In this document: positions 24,252-33,439 of the stretch, in pieces
How the letters are laid out: each line of letters starts with the position of its first letter
How positions within the stretch are numbered: position 1 is the stretch's first letter
Assembly (NCBI GenBank): GCA_944323165.1
Contig: CALURK010000009.1
Location: 1-64,000, forward strand
Direction: 5' to 3'
Length of the DNA: 64,000 nt
Source: Candidatus Gastranaerophilales bacterium
GTDB lineage: Bacteria; Cyanobacteriota; Vampirovibrionia; Gastranaerophilales; Gastranaerophilaceae
Made by a program: the position numbers and the translations under genes
The notes under the pieces: model-generated
Database searches by the model: none
Seen by the model: only the letters and a program-made list of their open reading frames with translations
What the model was told of the DNA's origin: nothing

Positions 24252-25880
24252 TTAGCAAGCGTACTGGATATCCAAACGATTAGAGATGTGCTTATCTACA
24301 GTAATTAAGGCATCAGACCTTCCTACAGGAAGCGATGAACAACCAATCGGCGCCATAAGTTTTTTTAATTCAATATCAGTTGCCAAAATATAATTCACAA
24401 GATTTTGTGCAACTTTATCAACATCAAGTCTTTTTACGAGATTTTCATTCTGTGCAGCAATCCCCGCAGGACAAAGTCCTGTATTACAAGCATTACATCT
24501 TCCTGTATCACTTCCAACACAACCGGCAATTTCCATAAGCATCCTACCTGTAAATACACCATTTGCCCCAAGACAAATAAGCTTAAATGCGTCAGCCGCG
24601 AAGCTTCCCGTCTGTCCTAAGCCACCGCCTGCAAAAAGAGGAATTTCACCCTGACGTCCCTGATGTACTGCCGCCAAATAACAATCTCTTAATTTAGAAG
24701 TAATAGGATGTCCCGTATGGTTTAGAGAGATTTCGTGTGCTGCACCAGTACCTGCAGCCAAACCATCTAAGAAAAATCCGCCCACTATATTATAAGGATC
24801 TCTCAAAAGATTATTATAAACAGATACACTGGTAACAGAAGCTGCAACCTTTATTGCAACAGGAACCTTAAATTTGAAAGCGGCATTCATAGACAAAAAC
24901 ATTTTTTGAACGCTTTCTTCTATTGAATACAAACCCTGATGTGTCGGAGGTGATAATAAATCAGCTTTTGGGACTCCTCGTATTTCCTGAACATATTTGG
25001 CAACTTTATTTGCAAGCAATAGACCACCGTCACCCGGTTTTGCACCTTGACCGATTTTAATTAAAATTCCTGCCGGATCCTCGGTCATATCAGGCATTGC
25101 TTTTATTATTCTGTTCCAACCAAAGTGACCTGATGCGATTTGCAAAATCATATATTTTACATATTTTGATTTTAAAAGTTTCGTCGGAATTCCACCTTCT
25201 CCTGTACACATACGGATTGGAATTCCCATAACTTCATTCAAATAAGCAGTAGCTATTGCCATAGCTTCCCACATTCTCCAAGATACAGCACCTATTGACA
25301 TATCACCGAATATTATCGGATAAATCCATCTGTTTGGCGGAAGTTTGGTTGTTTCTATTATATTGCCGTCTTTTACTCCAAAATTTAATTTATCAGCCTT
25401 CAAGACTCTTCCAAAAGGAGTTCTTAGTTCAAATGTGTGTCTTTGAGCGTCAAGAGAAGGATCTGTCATTTGAGAAATTCTTCCAACTTTTATTTTATCG
25501 AGAGTTCTTCCTTCTGTATTTAAGTTTGAACGCCCACCTTTTTTGAAAGAATCAGCTTTTTGGGAACGATATGCAACCGAATACTTGTCATCCTTGTTCC
25601 TTATTAATTTTATTGCACCGTTCGGGCATACATTTGCACACATTCCGCATCCGTGACAATAATTATCCAAAGATATGTTCTGCTTTATTACAAGAACTTT
25701 TTCTAACTTGTCTTTTTCTAGTATTGAATTTGTTTTTTTTCTATATTCAACAGCAGGTTTTATTGCATTAAAAGAGCACACAGCAGTACATTTTCCGCAC
25801 TGAATACACTTGGATTCATCATATTCTACTATCCAAGGCAAATCGCTTTTGTGTATTTCGTTAATTTTTACTGCTGCCAT
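24252..25880 (-). CDS. Glutamate synthase FMN/Fe-S central subunit
   Basis: Catalytic domain that makes glutamate from 2-oxoglutarate and ammonia using reduced FMN. The N-terminus has two 4Fe-4S motifs (CIQCGKCTAVCS from residue 25 and CHGCGMCANVCP near 75). The synthase domain includes KIGQGAKPGDGGLL, the FLDGLAAGTGAA loop, GGLGQTGSFAAD and the CNACNTGLCPAG cysteine cluster typical of the 3Fe-4S site. 542 residues. Overlaps the upstream amidotransferase gene by 13 bp. No GltD-type small subunit is in the window, so electrons may come from ferredoxin. Confidence 0.92.
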   Translation of the reverse strand: MAAVKINEIHKSDLPWIVEYDESKCIQCGKCTAVCSFNAIKPAVEYRKKTNSILEKDKLEKVLVIKQNISLDNYCHGCGMCANVCPNGAIKLIRNKDDKYSVAYRSQKADSFKKGGRSNLNTEGRTLDKIKVGRISQMTDPSLDAQRHTFELRTPFGRVLKADKLNFGVKDGNIIETTKLPPNRWIYPIIFGDMSIGAVSWRMWEAMAIATAYLNEVMGIPIRMCTGEGGIPTKLLKSKYVKYMILQIASGHFGWNRIIKAMPDMTEDPAGILIKIGQGAKPGDGGLLLANKVAKYVQEIRGVPKADLLSPPTHQGLYSIEESVQKMFLSMNAAFKFKVPVAIKVAASVTSVSVYNNLLRDPYNIVGGFFLDGLAAGTGAAHEISLNHTGHPITSKLRDCYLAAVHQGRQGEIPLFAGGGLGQTGSFAADAFKLICLGANGVFTGRMLMEIAGCVGSDTGRCNACNTGLCPAGIAAQNENLVKRLDVDKVAQNLVNYILATDIELKKLMAPIGCSSLPVGRSDALITVDKHISNRLDIQYAC

Positions 25881-26974
25881 CTTTCCACCGTTAAATCATC
25901 TCTTACTACTATTGTTTCTCTTTCATTCGGATATATATCTTCTTCTATATTCCTGTTTGGCATCAAATCGTTTATTCCGACCACTTCAGATGTCATAATT
26001 ACAGTATCTTTATCCTTTCCAATAACCACAGGACGTAGTTTTTTGGAATCACATACACATAAAAGTTCCTTTGAAGGAGTCACACCTAAAAATGTATTTG
26101 GTCCGTTTACTTCTAAATGTGATAAAGAAGCCTTTATACGAAGTAAAATTTCGCTATCTTCTCTTTTTATTATTTCATCATAACTCAACGGAGAAATTGT
26201 ATGCTTAAAATACTTCAACGGCCATTTCAGAATTTTATGTACGTAATGAAGCGTGTACAACAAGCATTGTGAATCAGATTCAAAGCCTAAATAACCTTTA
26301 TACAAGCGCTCTTGATAAGATTTATTTTTTTCATAAAAAATATTCTCACCATTCACAAGCCCGGTATAACCTTCCAAGAAGAACGGATGAGCAGCATACC
26401 TTACAATATCATAATTTGTATTTTGTCTGCATTGAGCCGTAATTATACTTGAAGTTAAATCTTTATTCTCGTCCCATAAATTGAAATATGTCCCAATATC
26501 CTTAGGGCTTCCGATTTCTTTTAGAGTTAAGGTATCAGGCCAAAAAGAATATATATATCCGGAATTATTTTCTTCAAGAGCTTTTCTCAATTTTATAGAT
26601 GTATCGATTAAAAGTTCTTCTTTTTCTTCTTTTGTAGCATGCTTGTAACTTTTGGGATATTGTAAAACCTCAAAAATATACATTGGTAAAGCATCAATCT
26701 TTAAACCCTTCTTGTTATTAATATCAGGCGACCATTGCATTACGCGAGTAAAACCGATATCACGCAAAATATCTTCTGCAAGACGCGCCCCCTCTACGGT
26801 TCCTGCCATAGAAAGTAGCGGAAGCTCTTTATAATTTTCAAACAAACCGCCCATATCCTGCATTACAAATGCAAAACCCGAATCATCATGACCTTCCTGC
26901 TGGCTGCGCATAAGTTTTAATGCGATTGAAGGATGAAGCTTTTGCTTCGATTTGATTGCACCTATTCTACACAT
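25868..26974 (-). CDS. Glutamate synthase glutamine amidotransferase subunit
   Basis: Class II (Ntn) glutaminase domain, the first third of a normal GltB. The frame is open to 27010, but the ATG at 26974 puts cysteine at position 2 (MCRIGAIKS), the required catalytic N-terminal nucleophile after Met removal. SQQEGHDDSGFAF is the substrate loop. 368 residues. The same start is supported by a leaderless promoter ending 7 nt before it. First gene of the three-gene glutamate synthase operon. Confidence 0.9.
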   Translation of the reverse strand: MCRIGAIKSKQKLHPSIALKLMRSQQEGHDDSGFAFVMQDMGGLFENYKELPLLSMAGTVEGARLAEDILRDIGFTRVMQWSPDINNKKGLKIDALPMYIFEVLQYPKSYKHATKEEKEELLIDTSIKLRKALEENNSGYIYSFWPDTLTLKEIGSPKDIGTYFNLWDENKDLTSSIITAQCRQNTNYDIVRYAAHPFFLEGYTGLVNGENIFYEKNKSYQERLYKGYLGFESDSQCLLYTLHYVHKILKWPLKYFKHTISPLSYDEIIKREDSEILLRIKASLSHLEVNGPNTFLGVTPSKELLCVCDSKKLRPVVIGKDKDTVIMTSEVVGINDLMPNRNIEEDIYPNERETIVVRDDLTVERWQQ

Positions 26975-26981
26975 AAGTTTG

Positions 26982-27010
26982 ATTTTACAGCTTATTCCAA
27001 ATACCGTCAA
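26982..27010 (-). promoter_or_regulatory. Leaderless promoter of the glutamate synthase operon
   Basis: Minus strand: -35 TTGACG (27005-27010), 17-bp spacer, -10 TAAAAT (26982-26987), 7 nt to the ATG. No Shine-Dalgarno. Confidence 0.68.
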
Positions 27011-27183
27011 GTAAAAAATATCTATTGAGATATGCTTTTTTATGTGCTATTCTATTATTGATAGTAGGAGCTAATTTTTTAAATTTTACAGATACAGCCA
27101 TTTATAAATTTTATTAAACTAACATTTGACTTTGTATAAAATAAGACTAATAATATTATATACATAAAGGTGAAGGTATTGAG

Positions 27184-27435
27184 ATGAAATTAATAAACAG
27201 ACTCAAAGTTTTTGAACAAAAATACGTTTTTTTAAGATGGGCAACGGGAGCTGAATACGGCAAAATCACGTATGTTGGGGAAGATTATATTGAGTTTAAT
27301 ATTATTGATGTAGACACAATGGAATACAGAGAAACTGTTATAATAAATTCAGCATTAATACTGGAAGCTATTTTTGGCGGCCCTGATATTGCAAGAATTG
27401 TTGCTGAAATTTCTTCAATGTTACCGGATTCTTAA
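27184..27435 (+). CDS. Small conserved hypothetical protein (83 aa)
   Basis: Short beta-rich N-terminus (KYVFLRWATGAEYGKITYVGEDYIEFNII) followed by two helices. The strand pattern resembles small SH3/Sm-like barrels, but no family is assigned. GAAGG ribosome site; a TTGACT -35 at 27126-27131 with TAATAA/TAATAT about 16-19 bp downstream is a plausible promoter. 40 bp before comM, which has its own start. Confidence 0.7.
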   Translation: MKLINRLKVFEQKYVFLRWATGAEYGKITYVGEDYIEFNIIDVDTMEYRETVIINSALILEAIFGGPDIARIVAEISSMLPDS

Positions 27436-27463
27436 TATATTATATAAAATCCCCATTTTGTAA

Positions 27464-27469
27464 TATAAT
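27464..27469 (+). promoter_or_regulatory. Leaderless -10 box of comM
   Basis: Consensus TATAAT ending 6 nt before the comM ATG; the -35 is poor. No Shine-Dalgarno precedes the ATG. Confidence 0.5.
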
Positions 27470-27475
27470 ACCTAT

Positions 27476-28993
27476 ATGGTAACAAAAGCTATAACCGCAA
27501 CTACAATTGGAATTAATTCGTGCAAAATAGAAGTGGAAGTTGATGTCGCAAATTCGCTTCCAAGCATAAGTATTGTGGGACTTCCTGACAGTGCAGTAAA
27601 TGAAGCAAAAGAAAGAGTTCATTCTGCAATAAAAAATTCTGGATTTTCTTTCCCTACAGGCAAAGTTATTGTAAATCTTGCACCTGCTGATATCAGAAAA
27701 GAGGGGACAAATTTTGATTTACCTATTGCAATTGGTATTTTAAAAGAGCAAGGCATTCAAATTCCTGATGATGACAAAACAGCTTTCTTAGGAGAGCTCT
27801 CTCTTGATGGTTCTATAAGAAAAGTTAACGGCATTCTGCCGCTTGTAAGCGGTTTAAAAGATTGCGGAATAAAAACTGTTTTTGTGCCGGAAGAAAACTC
27901 AAAAGAAGCGGCATTGGTTCAAGATATAAAAGTTTATGGTGCAAAGCACCTTGGTGATATTGTAAATCACTTTGGTGAAACACCAATAAAACAAACGGTC
28001 ATTGATATTAATGAATACCTGAATAAAAGCTTAGATGATGAATACGTATATGATTTTAAGGACGTAAAAGGTCAACAAAAAGCAAAAAAAGCTTTGGAAA
28101 TCGCAGCAGCCGGCGGACATAATGTTCTTATGTCTGGAACACCGGGTTCTGGTAAAACGCTTATGGCAAAGTGTTTAGCATCAATATTACCGCCACTGCA
28201 ACTTAAAGAAGCTTTTGAACTCACAAAAATTTACAGTATCTGCGGGCTTTTACCGCAAGATAATCCTTTAATGACAAAAAGACCTTTCAGATCAATTCAT
28301 CACACGGCTTCACAAAACGGAATTATAGGCGGAGGAAGCAACCCTAAGCCCGGAGAAATAACTTTAGCTCACAGGGGCGTTTTGTTTCTGGATGAAATAG
28401 TTGAATTTCCAAGACAAGTTTTAGAAGTCTTAAGACAACCTATCGAGGATGGAGAAGTTGTTATTTCCAGAGCTAAAACTTCCATAAAATATCCTGCTAA
28501 ATTCATACTTATTGGAGCGATGAATCCTTGTCCTTGCGGTTTTTTAGGAGATAAAGAAAAACAATGCACTTGCTCTGATTATCAAATTCAGCGCTATCGT
28601 TCAAAATTATCAGGTCCTCTTTTGGACAGAATTGATCTAATAATTAATGTTCCTAGACTGACCACGGATGAGCTTATTAACGCAAATTCTGAAGCTGAAC
28701 CTTCTGCTAAAATACGCGAAAGAGTAATAAAAGCAAGAGAAATTCAAGCAAAACGTTACGAAAAAGAAGGAATTTTTACAAATTCCGAACTGAATGCTAA
28801 ACAAATTAAAATTTATTGTAAAACAGATAAAAAAACTACTGACTTTTTAAAAATCGCAGCACAAAAATTTCAACTTTCAGGAAGAAAGTACTCAAGAATA
28901 CTAAAACTAGCAAGAACTATTGCCGATCTTGACGAAAAAAATGATATTTCATTAGAACACGTTACACAAGCTCTTCAATATAGAGAAAATTAA
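27476..28993 (+). CDS. comM: ComM/YifB-family AAA+ ATPase (Mg-chelatase-like)
   Basis: ComM is a hexameric helicase that promotes branch migration during natural transformation. 505 residues: N-terminal ChlI-like domain with SISIVGLPDSAVNEAKERV (about 31-49), Walker A SGTPGSGKTLMAKC (~221-234), Walker B LFLDEI (~302-307), a CPCG-x5-KQCTCS cysteine cluster and a C-terminal Mg-chelatase lid. DprA at 45562-46650 is another transformation protein. Apparently leaderless. Confidence 0.93.
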   Translation: MVTKAITATTIGINSCKIEVEVDVANSLPSISIVGLPDSAVNEAKERVHSAIKNSGFSFPTGKVIVNLAPADIRKEGTNFDLPIAIGILKEQGIQIPDDDKTAFLGELSLDGSIRKVNGILPLVSGLKDCGIKTVFVPEENSKEAALVQDIKVYGAKHLGDIVNHFGETPIKQTVIDINEYLNKSLDDEYVYDFKDVKGQQKAKKALEIAAAGGHNVLMSGTPGSGKTLMAKCLASILPPLQLKEAFELTKIYSICGLLPQDNPLMTKRPFRSIHHTASQNGIIGGGSNPKPGEITLAHRGVLFLDEIVEFPRQVLEVLRQPIEDGEVVISRAKTSIKYPAKFILIGAMNPCPCGFLGDKEKQCTCSDYQIQRYRSKLSGPLLDRIDLIINVPRLTTDELINANSEAEPSAKIRERVIKAREIQAKRYEKEGIFTNSELNAKQIKIYCKTDKKTTDFLKIAAQKFQLSGRKYSRILKLARTIADLDEKNDISLEHVTQALQYREN

Positions 28994-29030
28994 AATTGTA
29001 AACTTTAATTAAAATTAATACTTAAAGGTG

Positions 29031-29059
29031 TTCACAAATTATCTTGAAATGTGTATTAT
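29031..29059 (+). promoter_or_regulatory. Leaderless promoter of the acyltransferase gene
   Basis: -35 TTCACA (29031-29036), 17-bp spacer, -10 TATTAT (29054-29059), 7 nt to the ATG at 29067. Confidence 0.6.
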
Positions 29060-29066
29060 AGAAAGT

Positions 29067-29888
29067 ATGTTTATTAACTTAGAGGATTTATATTCGGAAG
29101 TTCCGCCGACAAAACTGAGGAACATTGACGAAAAATTTCGTCCGGCACAAACTTCTCCGTTTTGGTTGTGGGTAGCTGACAGATTTTTTTACGGAATGTT
29201 AGAAAATCGTTTTTACGCTTTCAGATACAAAGGTGCGGAAAACTTCTATCTTAGAGATATGAATACTCCTATCATTCTTTTTGCCCCACACAGCAACTGG
29301 TGGGATGGAATTGTTGGATATAATATCTGTAACAGGATTTTTAAAAAAGAAATTAGGTTAATGGTAGAAGAGCTTAATAGATTTCCTTTACTTAGAAGAG
29401 GCGGCGCTTTTAATGTTAATAAAAAATCACCACAAGCTTCTATGGAAGCTATTAAATACTCGGTTGATGTTTTAGGTGATTTAGATAATATTTTATATTT
29501 ATTTCCGCAAGGAATTATTAAACCGCCAAACTACAGGCCAATAGAACTTCAATCAGGTTTAACATATATTGCAGAAAAAGCTGCTAAAAAGTATGGAAAA
29601 GTTCATCTTATGCCTATTGCGGTTAATTATATGTTCTTAAGAGATAATAGACCAGAGGTTTTGGTTGAAATGGGAAAAGTCATTGAACTTAATAGTGATA
29701 AGCCTGACAGAAAAGAATATACGCATTTTCTTGGAAAAACTTTGGAAGAATTGTGTGACAAGCAATTTTATGACATCAGCCACGGAAACTTTAAAGGCTA
29801 TGAAACCCTATTCCAAAGAAAGTTAAAATGGTATAGAAGAATTGAACAAAGATTAAAGAAAATTGAAATTAAAGGTTCCGGAGTTTAA
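29067..29888 (+). CDS. PlsC-like phospholipid/glycerol acyltransferase
   Basis: Membrane-associated acyltransferase. Motif I is HSNWWD (HX4D), and the FPxG motif appears as FPQGIIKPP. The ATG at 29067 (MFINLEDLYSEV) is chosen over the upstream 29028 because the promoter's -10 lies 7 nt before it. 273 residues. Exact acceptor (lysophosphatidate or another lipid/carotenoid alcohol) cannot be told. Convergent with the next gene, overlapping by 4 bp. Confidence 0.85.
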   Translation: MFINLEDLYSEVPPTKLRNIDEKFRPAQTSPFWLWVADRFFYGMLENRFYAFRYKGAENFYLRDMNTPIILFAPHSNWWDGIVGYNICNRIFKKEIRLMVEELNRFPLLRRGGAFNVNKKSPQASMEAIKYSVDVLGDLDNILYLFPQGIIKPPNYRPIELQSGLTYIAEKAAKKYGKVHLMPIAVNYMFLRDNRPEVLVEMGKVIELNSDKPDRKEYTHFLGKTLEELCDKQFYDISHGNFKGYETLFQRKLKWYRRIEQRLKKIEIKGSGV

Positions 29889-30577
29889 ATTTGGTAATCC
29901 AGTCCTTGCCTGATAAACATCTCATTAAATTTTGCTTTATTCTCTAAAATAAATTTTTTCTCAAGTTTCATATCAAAACCATGTTTGAATGAATTGCTTT
30001 CGGCTTGAGGCAAGTTCTTTATTCGCTGTATATAATCATCAGTTAATATTGATGTTCTTTGAAAAGCTTCCTGTATAAAATTATCCCCATCCTTAGCTAT
30101 TCTCTCTTGTATGTACTTGGCTCTTTGAGATAAGTCCTCAAATCTTTTATCGTGAATAATTTGCTCTAATATACTATCCCTATGAAAAAAACGTCTTATA
30201 TTAGATTTAAACCCATACTTTGCGTGAAATATTACGGCATTCTCTCTTGAATATAACTCCACCTTTTTTATATTATTTTCAATCATCTGCATTATACTTA
30301 TCAATCTTAGCAATTCTCCAAGACGGTATTTACCACGGTATTTGTCTTCTGTCTTCATATCAAAATCGACCATTAAATGCTCTTTCGGACTCATATAAAA
30401 ATGATCTCTTCCTAGATTTTCACCAGCTTCACCTATCAGTTTTGTTACATAGTTAAAATCTCTTTCATGCAAAACTTTTGTTTTTATATTACCAAGAACC
30501 TCCTTATGCAAAGAAAAACTACATAACTTCGCACCAGAATTCATTCGCCAATGAGGTTTTGTTAAAATTTTTACCAT
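29885..30577 (-). CDS. Putative GNAT-like protein
   Basis: 230 residues. The central part YRGKYRLGELLRLISIMQMI, followed by ENAVIFHAKYGFKSN, resembles the acetyl-CoA-binding RGxGxA-type loop and final strand of GNAT acetyltransferases, with the loop degenerate. The C-terminal half is helical and basic. No clear ribosome site; it starts 32 bp after the stop of the TPR-glycosyltransferase gene and is probably cotranscribed with it. Substrate unknown. Confidence 0.6.
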   Translation of the reverse strand: MVKILTKPHWRMNSGAKLCSFSLHKEVLGNIKTKVLHERDFNYVTKLIGEAGENLGRDHFYMSPKEHLMVDFDMKTEDKYRGKYRLGELLRLISIMQMIENNIKKVELYSRENAVIFHAKYGFKSNIRRFFHRDSILEQIIHDKRFEDLSQRAKYIQERIAKDGDNFIQEAFQRTSILTDDYIQRIKNLPQAESNSFKHGFDMKLEKKFILENKAKFNEMFIRQGLDYQI

Positions 30578-30609
30578 GTAATTTTAAAAAATCATAAAAA
30601 TAAATTTTG

Positions 30610-32199
30610 CTAATTTTCTTTACAAATTTTTTCAACAATTTCGTCAATTTCTCTTTCCCAAGAAATATGATCTTGTTGTTTAAAAATTTCAATACTATCG
30701 TACCAAGGAGTCTTTTTAGTATCCCTAAACCATCTCCAGTCAGTAGCATAAGGAAGCAGTAGAAAAGTCTTTACACCCAAAGCTCCTGCAAGATGAGCAA
30801 CCGATGTATCTACTGTCACAACTAAATCCATTGCCTTGAGAGCAGAAGCAGTATCGGAAAAATTCTTAAAATCCTTTGCAAGGTTAATCATCTGAGAATA
30901 TCTTTCATTACCATTCAAAGTGTCATCCACCTGAAAAGAATAAACTTGAATATTATCTAAATTCAACATTTTTTCAAAGAATTTTATATTAATAGTTCGA
31001 TTAATCATCGTCCTAATACCGGCACTTCCGGCTTCCCAACAGAAGCCTACTTTTGTTTTTGCATTTTCAATATTTGCCGTGCCTGCATTCAAATACCCTT
31101 CCGAATACGGAATATTATCAAAATCCATACCCAATACATAAGCTAAATCCGTGATAAATACAGTTTGAACGTTAGGATTTAATTCTTCATACGAAACAAA
31201 ATTAATTTCACTATAATTCTTTGCAAACAATTCTCTTAAAGCATCTCTTGAGCCTACATTTATTTTCCTATTTTTTAAAAACGGTAAATACCTTACAAAC
31301 ATAATATGATCGCCATAACCCTGATCACATATTATATTTATTTCATCCTCTAACTTATCTTCTGGTTTCCAAAAGTTGTTTGACAAATCCTTAAATTTTG
31401 ACTTATTACGTTTAAAGAACAAATCATAACCCTCTTTGAATTTTTTCTGAGTAAGATAACACATTCCAAGAGAAGTTATTGTGTTAACATCATTTGGAAA
31501 CCTTTTAAGCATTACTTTATAATGCTTTTCTGCTTCTTCAAAGTCGCCTAATTTTTGAGAACTTACAGCAATATTATAATCTGCCTGCGGATTACCTAAA
31601 TTTGCAGCTATTTGATAACACTCTTTTGCTTGTTTATCATTACAGTAAATAAGTTCTTTCAGGAAACCTAAGTGAAACCAAAGAGAAGCAGCTTCTTTAT
31701 CTTTTTTTAAAGCCTCAACACAAAGCTTTTCTGCCTCTATAAGTTTACCCGAATGAGTTAATGATTTTACCTTGTTAGCAATAGCTCTAACGTCATCAGG
31801 ATAAAGTTCATACATCTTATCTGCGTATTCTACAGCTTTTTGGTAATTGTGTATTTCAAACAAACTCAGTACAAGCTTATTGTAAATATCAGGATTTTCT
31901 CCGAGCCTTAATGCTCTTTCAAGAACAGTTGCACAATCTTTATAGTTACCTCTTTCAAACTCTGCAAAACCTAACGCTGAAATTGTTCCGAAAGTTTCAT
32001 TAATATCATTTGCTTTTCTTAAAATTTCACAAGCTTTATCATAATCCCCAATATTAACGTAAAAAAGCCCAAAGACAGATAACAAATTGCTGTCATTGGG
32101 ATTTTCTTTAAGTAAATTTTCGTATATTTCTTTTGCGTCCTGAAATTTCCCATCTTGAGTCAATTTGATTGCTTTTTGTATAAGCTCAATATCTATCAT
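30610..32199 (-). CDS. TPR protein with C-terminal glycosyltransferase-like domain
   Basis: 529 residues. About eight tetratricopeptide repeats fill residues 1-270 (for example AKEIYENLLKENPNDSNLL). The C-terminal part ends with a GT9/GT41-like nucleotide-sugar fold: KAMDLVVTVDTSVAHLAGALG then PYATDWRWF. The ATG at 32199 overlaps the yggT stop as ATGA and has AAGGA at 8-nt spacing, so it is preferred to 32226. Such proteins glycosylate surface proteins or flagellin in other bacteria; target unknown. Confidence 0.82.
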   Translation of the reverse strand: MIDIELIQKAIKLTQDGKFQDAKEIYENLLKENPNDSNLLSVFGLFYVNIGDYDKACEILRKANDINETFGTISALGFAEFERGNYKDCATVLERALRLGENPDIYNKLVLSLFEIHNYQKAVEYADKMYELYPDDVRAIANKVKSLTHSGKLIEAEKLCVEALKKDKEAASLWFHLGFLKELIYCNDKQAKECYQIAANLGNPQADYNIAVSSQKLGDFEEAEKHYKVMLKRFPNDVNTITSLGMCYLTQKKFKEGYDLFFKRNKSKFKDLSNNFWKPEDKLEDEINIICDQGYGDHIMFVRYLPFLKNRKINVGSRDALRELFAKNYSEINFVSYEELNPNVQTVFITDLAYVLGMDFDNIPYSEGYLNAGTANIENAKTKVGFCWEAGSAGIRTMINRTINIKFFEKMLNLDNIQVYSFQVDDTLNGNERYSQMINLAKDFKNFSDTASALKAMDLVVTVDTSVAHLAGALGVKTFLLLPYATDWRWFRDTKKTPWYDSIEIFKQQDHISWEREIDEIVEKICKEN

Positions 32200-32459
32200 A
32201 ATCCAAGTCCTTGCAAGAACCCGCAAATAACACCTTGCAATATTTGCAGAAGAATTATAGCCAGAATCGGTGAAATATCAAGCATTCCTATCGGAGGAAT
32301 TATTCCCCTGAATATATTCAAAAAAGGATCCGTGATTGAGCGAATTCCGTAATATGGCTGAGAATCCCAATCTATGTTTGGAAGCCAAGTTAGAAAAATT
32401 CTTATTATTATCAAAATGTAATAAAAATAAAATAAAGTACTTACCGCTCTTGATATCAT
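32196..32459 (-). CDS. YggT-family membrane protein
   Basis: 87 residues with two hydrophobic helices (LFYFYYILIIIRIFLTWL and ILAIILLQILQGVICGF) around a polar loop with DPFLNIFRGIIPP, the pattern of YggT/YlmG proteins implicated in osmotic tolerance and division/nucleoid organisation. ATG at 32459 follows AAGGAG; the longer frame to 32519 is not used. Coupled to the TPR gene. Confidence 0.88.
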   Translation of the reverse strand: MISRAVSTLFYFYYILIIIRIFLTWLPNIDWDSQPYYGIRSITDPFLNIFRGIIPPIGMLDISPILAIILLQILQGVICGFLQGLGL

Positions 32460-32481
32460 GATTTCTCCTTGTGGATATAGA

Positions 32482-33282
32482 CTATAATTGAGAATTTTTT
32501 CTGGTATTAGCACACTCACAATTATTATTTTCAGCAGGAATTTTTTCTATCATAGTGAATAAAAGTTTTTTCAAATTATCCAAATTGTTATTAAATACCT
32601 GTATAACTTCATGATGAGAAACAGGTGGAACATCACCAACCAAACCTGCATCATAGTCTGTAATAAGTGAAATATTCAAAGGACACATATCCATTTCTTT
32701 AACCAAATATGCTTCTGGGAAAGCTGTCATGTTAATAACTTCCCAACCTTGTGAAGTAAAGAATTTTGATTCAGCCTTTGTTGAAAATCTAGGACCGTTA
32801 ATTACAACAACAGTACCTGTTTCGTGAACTTTTATGCCCAAATCTTTAGCAGTATCAATAGCAAGTTTTCTAAGTTCAGGGCAGTAAGTTTCAGCAGCAG
32901 AAGGGTGAGTTACGATAGGACCTTCAAAGAAAGTAGTTTTTCTGCCATCTGTCCAATCTACAAACTGATCGCATATAACAAAATGTCCTGGTTCTACGTG
33001 TTTTTGCAAACTTCCTGCAGCGCAAGGAGAAATAACTCTCTTGCATCCGACTTCCTTCATTGCCCAAACGTTTGCTCTATAATTTATTAAATGAGGGAGA
33101 ATAGTATGGCTTCTTCCGTGACGAGGCATAAATGCAACTTTATGTTCACCAATAGTACCTATAAATAGACTATCAGATGGCATTCCATAAGGTGTTTCTA
33201 CTTTAACTTCCTTTATGTCATCCATAAATTTATAAAAGCCTGAGCCACCAAATACACCAATATCTGCTAATTTTTCCATCAT
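32482..33282 (-). CDS. mtnP: S-methyl-5'-thioadenosine phosphorylase
   Basis: Cleaves methylthioadenosine from polyamine synthesis to adenine and methylthioribose-1-phosphate. 266 residues with phosphate loop GVFGGSGFY, PRHGRSHTILPHLINYRAN, GPRFSTKAESKFF, NMTAFPEAYLVKEM and TDYDAG, all purine-phosphorylase family II signatures. The NMT-PE region favours MTA over inosine/guanosine as substrate. AAAGGA ribosome site. Confidence 0.92.
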   Translation of the reverse strand: MMEKLADIGVFGGSGFYKFMDDIKEVKVETPYGMPSDSLFIGTIGEHKVAFMPRHGRSHTILPHLINYRANVWAMKEVGCKRVISPCAAGSLQKHVEPGHFVICDQFVDWTDGRKTTFFEGPIVTHPSAAETYCPELRKLAIDTAKDLGIKVHETGTVVVINGPRFSTKAESKFFTSQGWEVINMTAFPEAYLVKEMDMCPLNISLITDYDAGLVGDVPPVSHHEVIQVFNNNLDNLKKLLFTMIEKIPAENNNCECANTRKNSQL

Positions 33283-33350
33283 TTAAAATCCTTTCATCTT
33301 AAAATTACTTATAAATTGTATTTTATCACAAAAAAATATTATAAATACGA

Positions 33351-33368
33351 TTTACAAAAATAAACAAT
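33351..33368 (+). promoter_or_regulatory. Weak HLR1-like repeat upstream of the acyl-CoA synthetase gene
   Basis: TTTACAAA-AA-TAAACAAT: one perfect half and one with two mismatches, about -57 to -40 from a start predicted by the TATAAT at 33396-33401. Confidence 0.3.
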
Positions 33369-33439
33369 TCATTACCCCATAAAGCTTGTTTGTACTATAA
33401 TCTAATTGTTGTTTTTAAAAACAAGAAAGGAAGAGACTA

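Noticed and set aside
30519-30749. 76-codon minus-strand frame bridging two genes
   Set aside because: It overlaps the end of the TPR-glycosyltransferase and the start of the GNAT-like gene out of frame and has no start signals.
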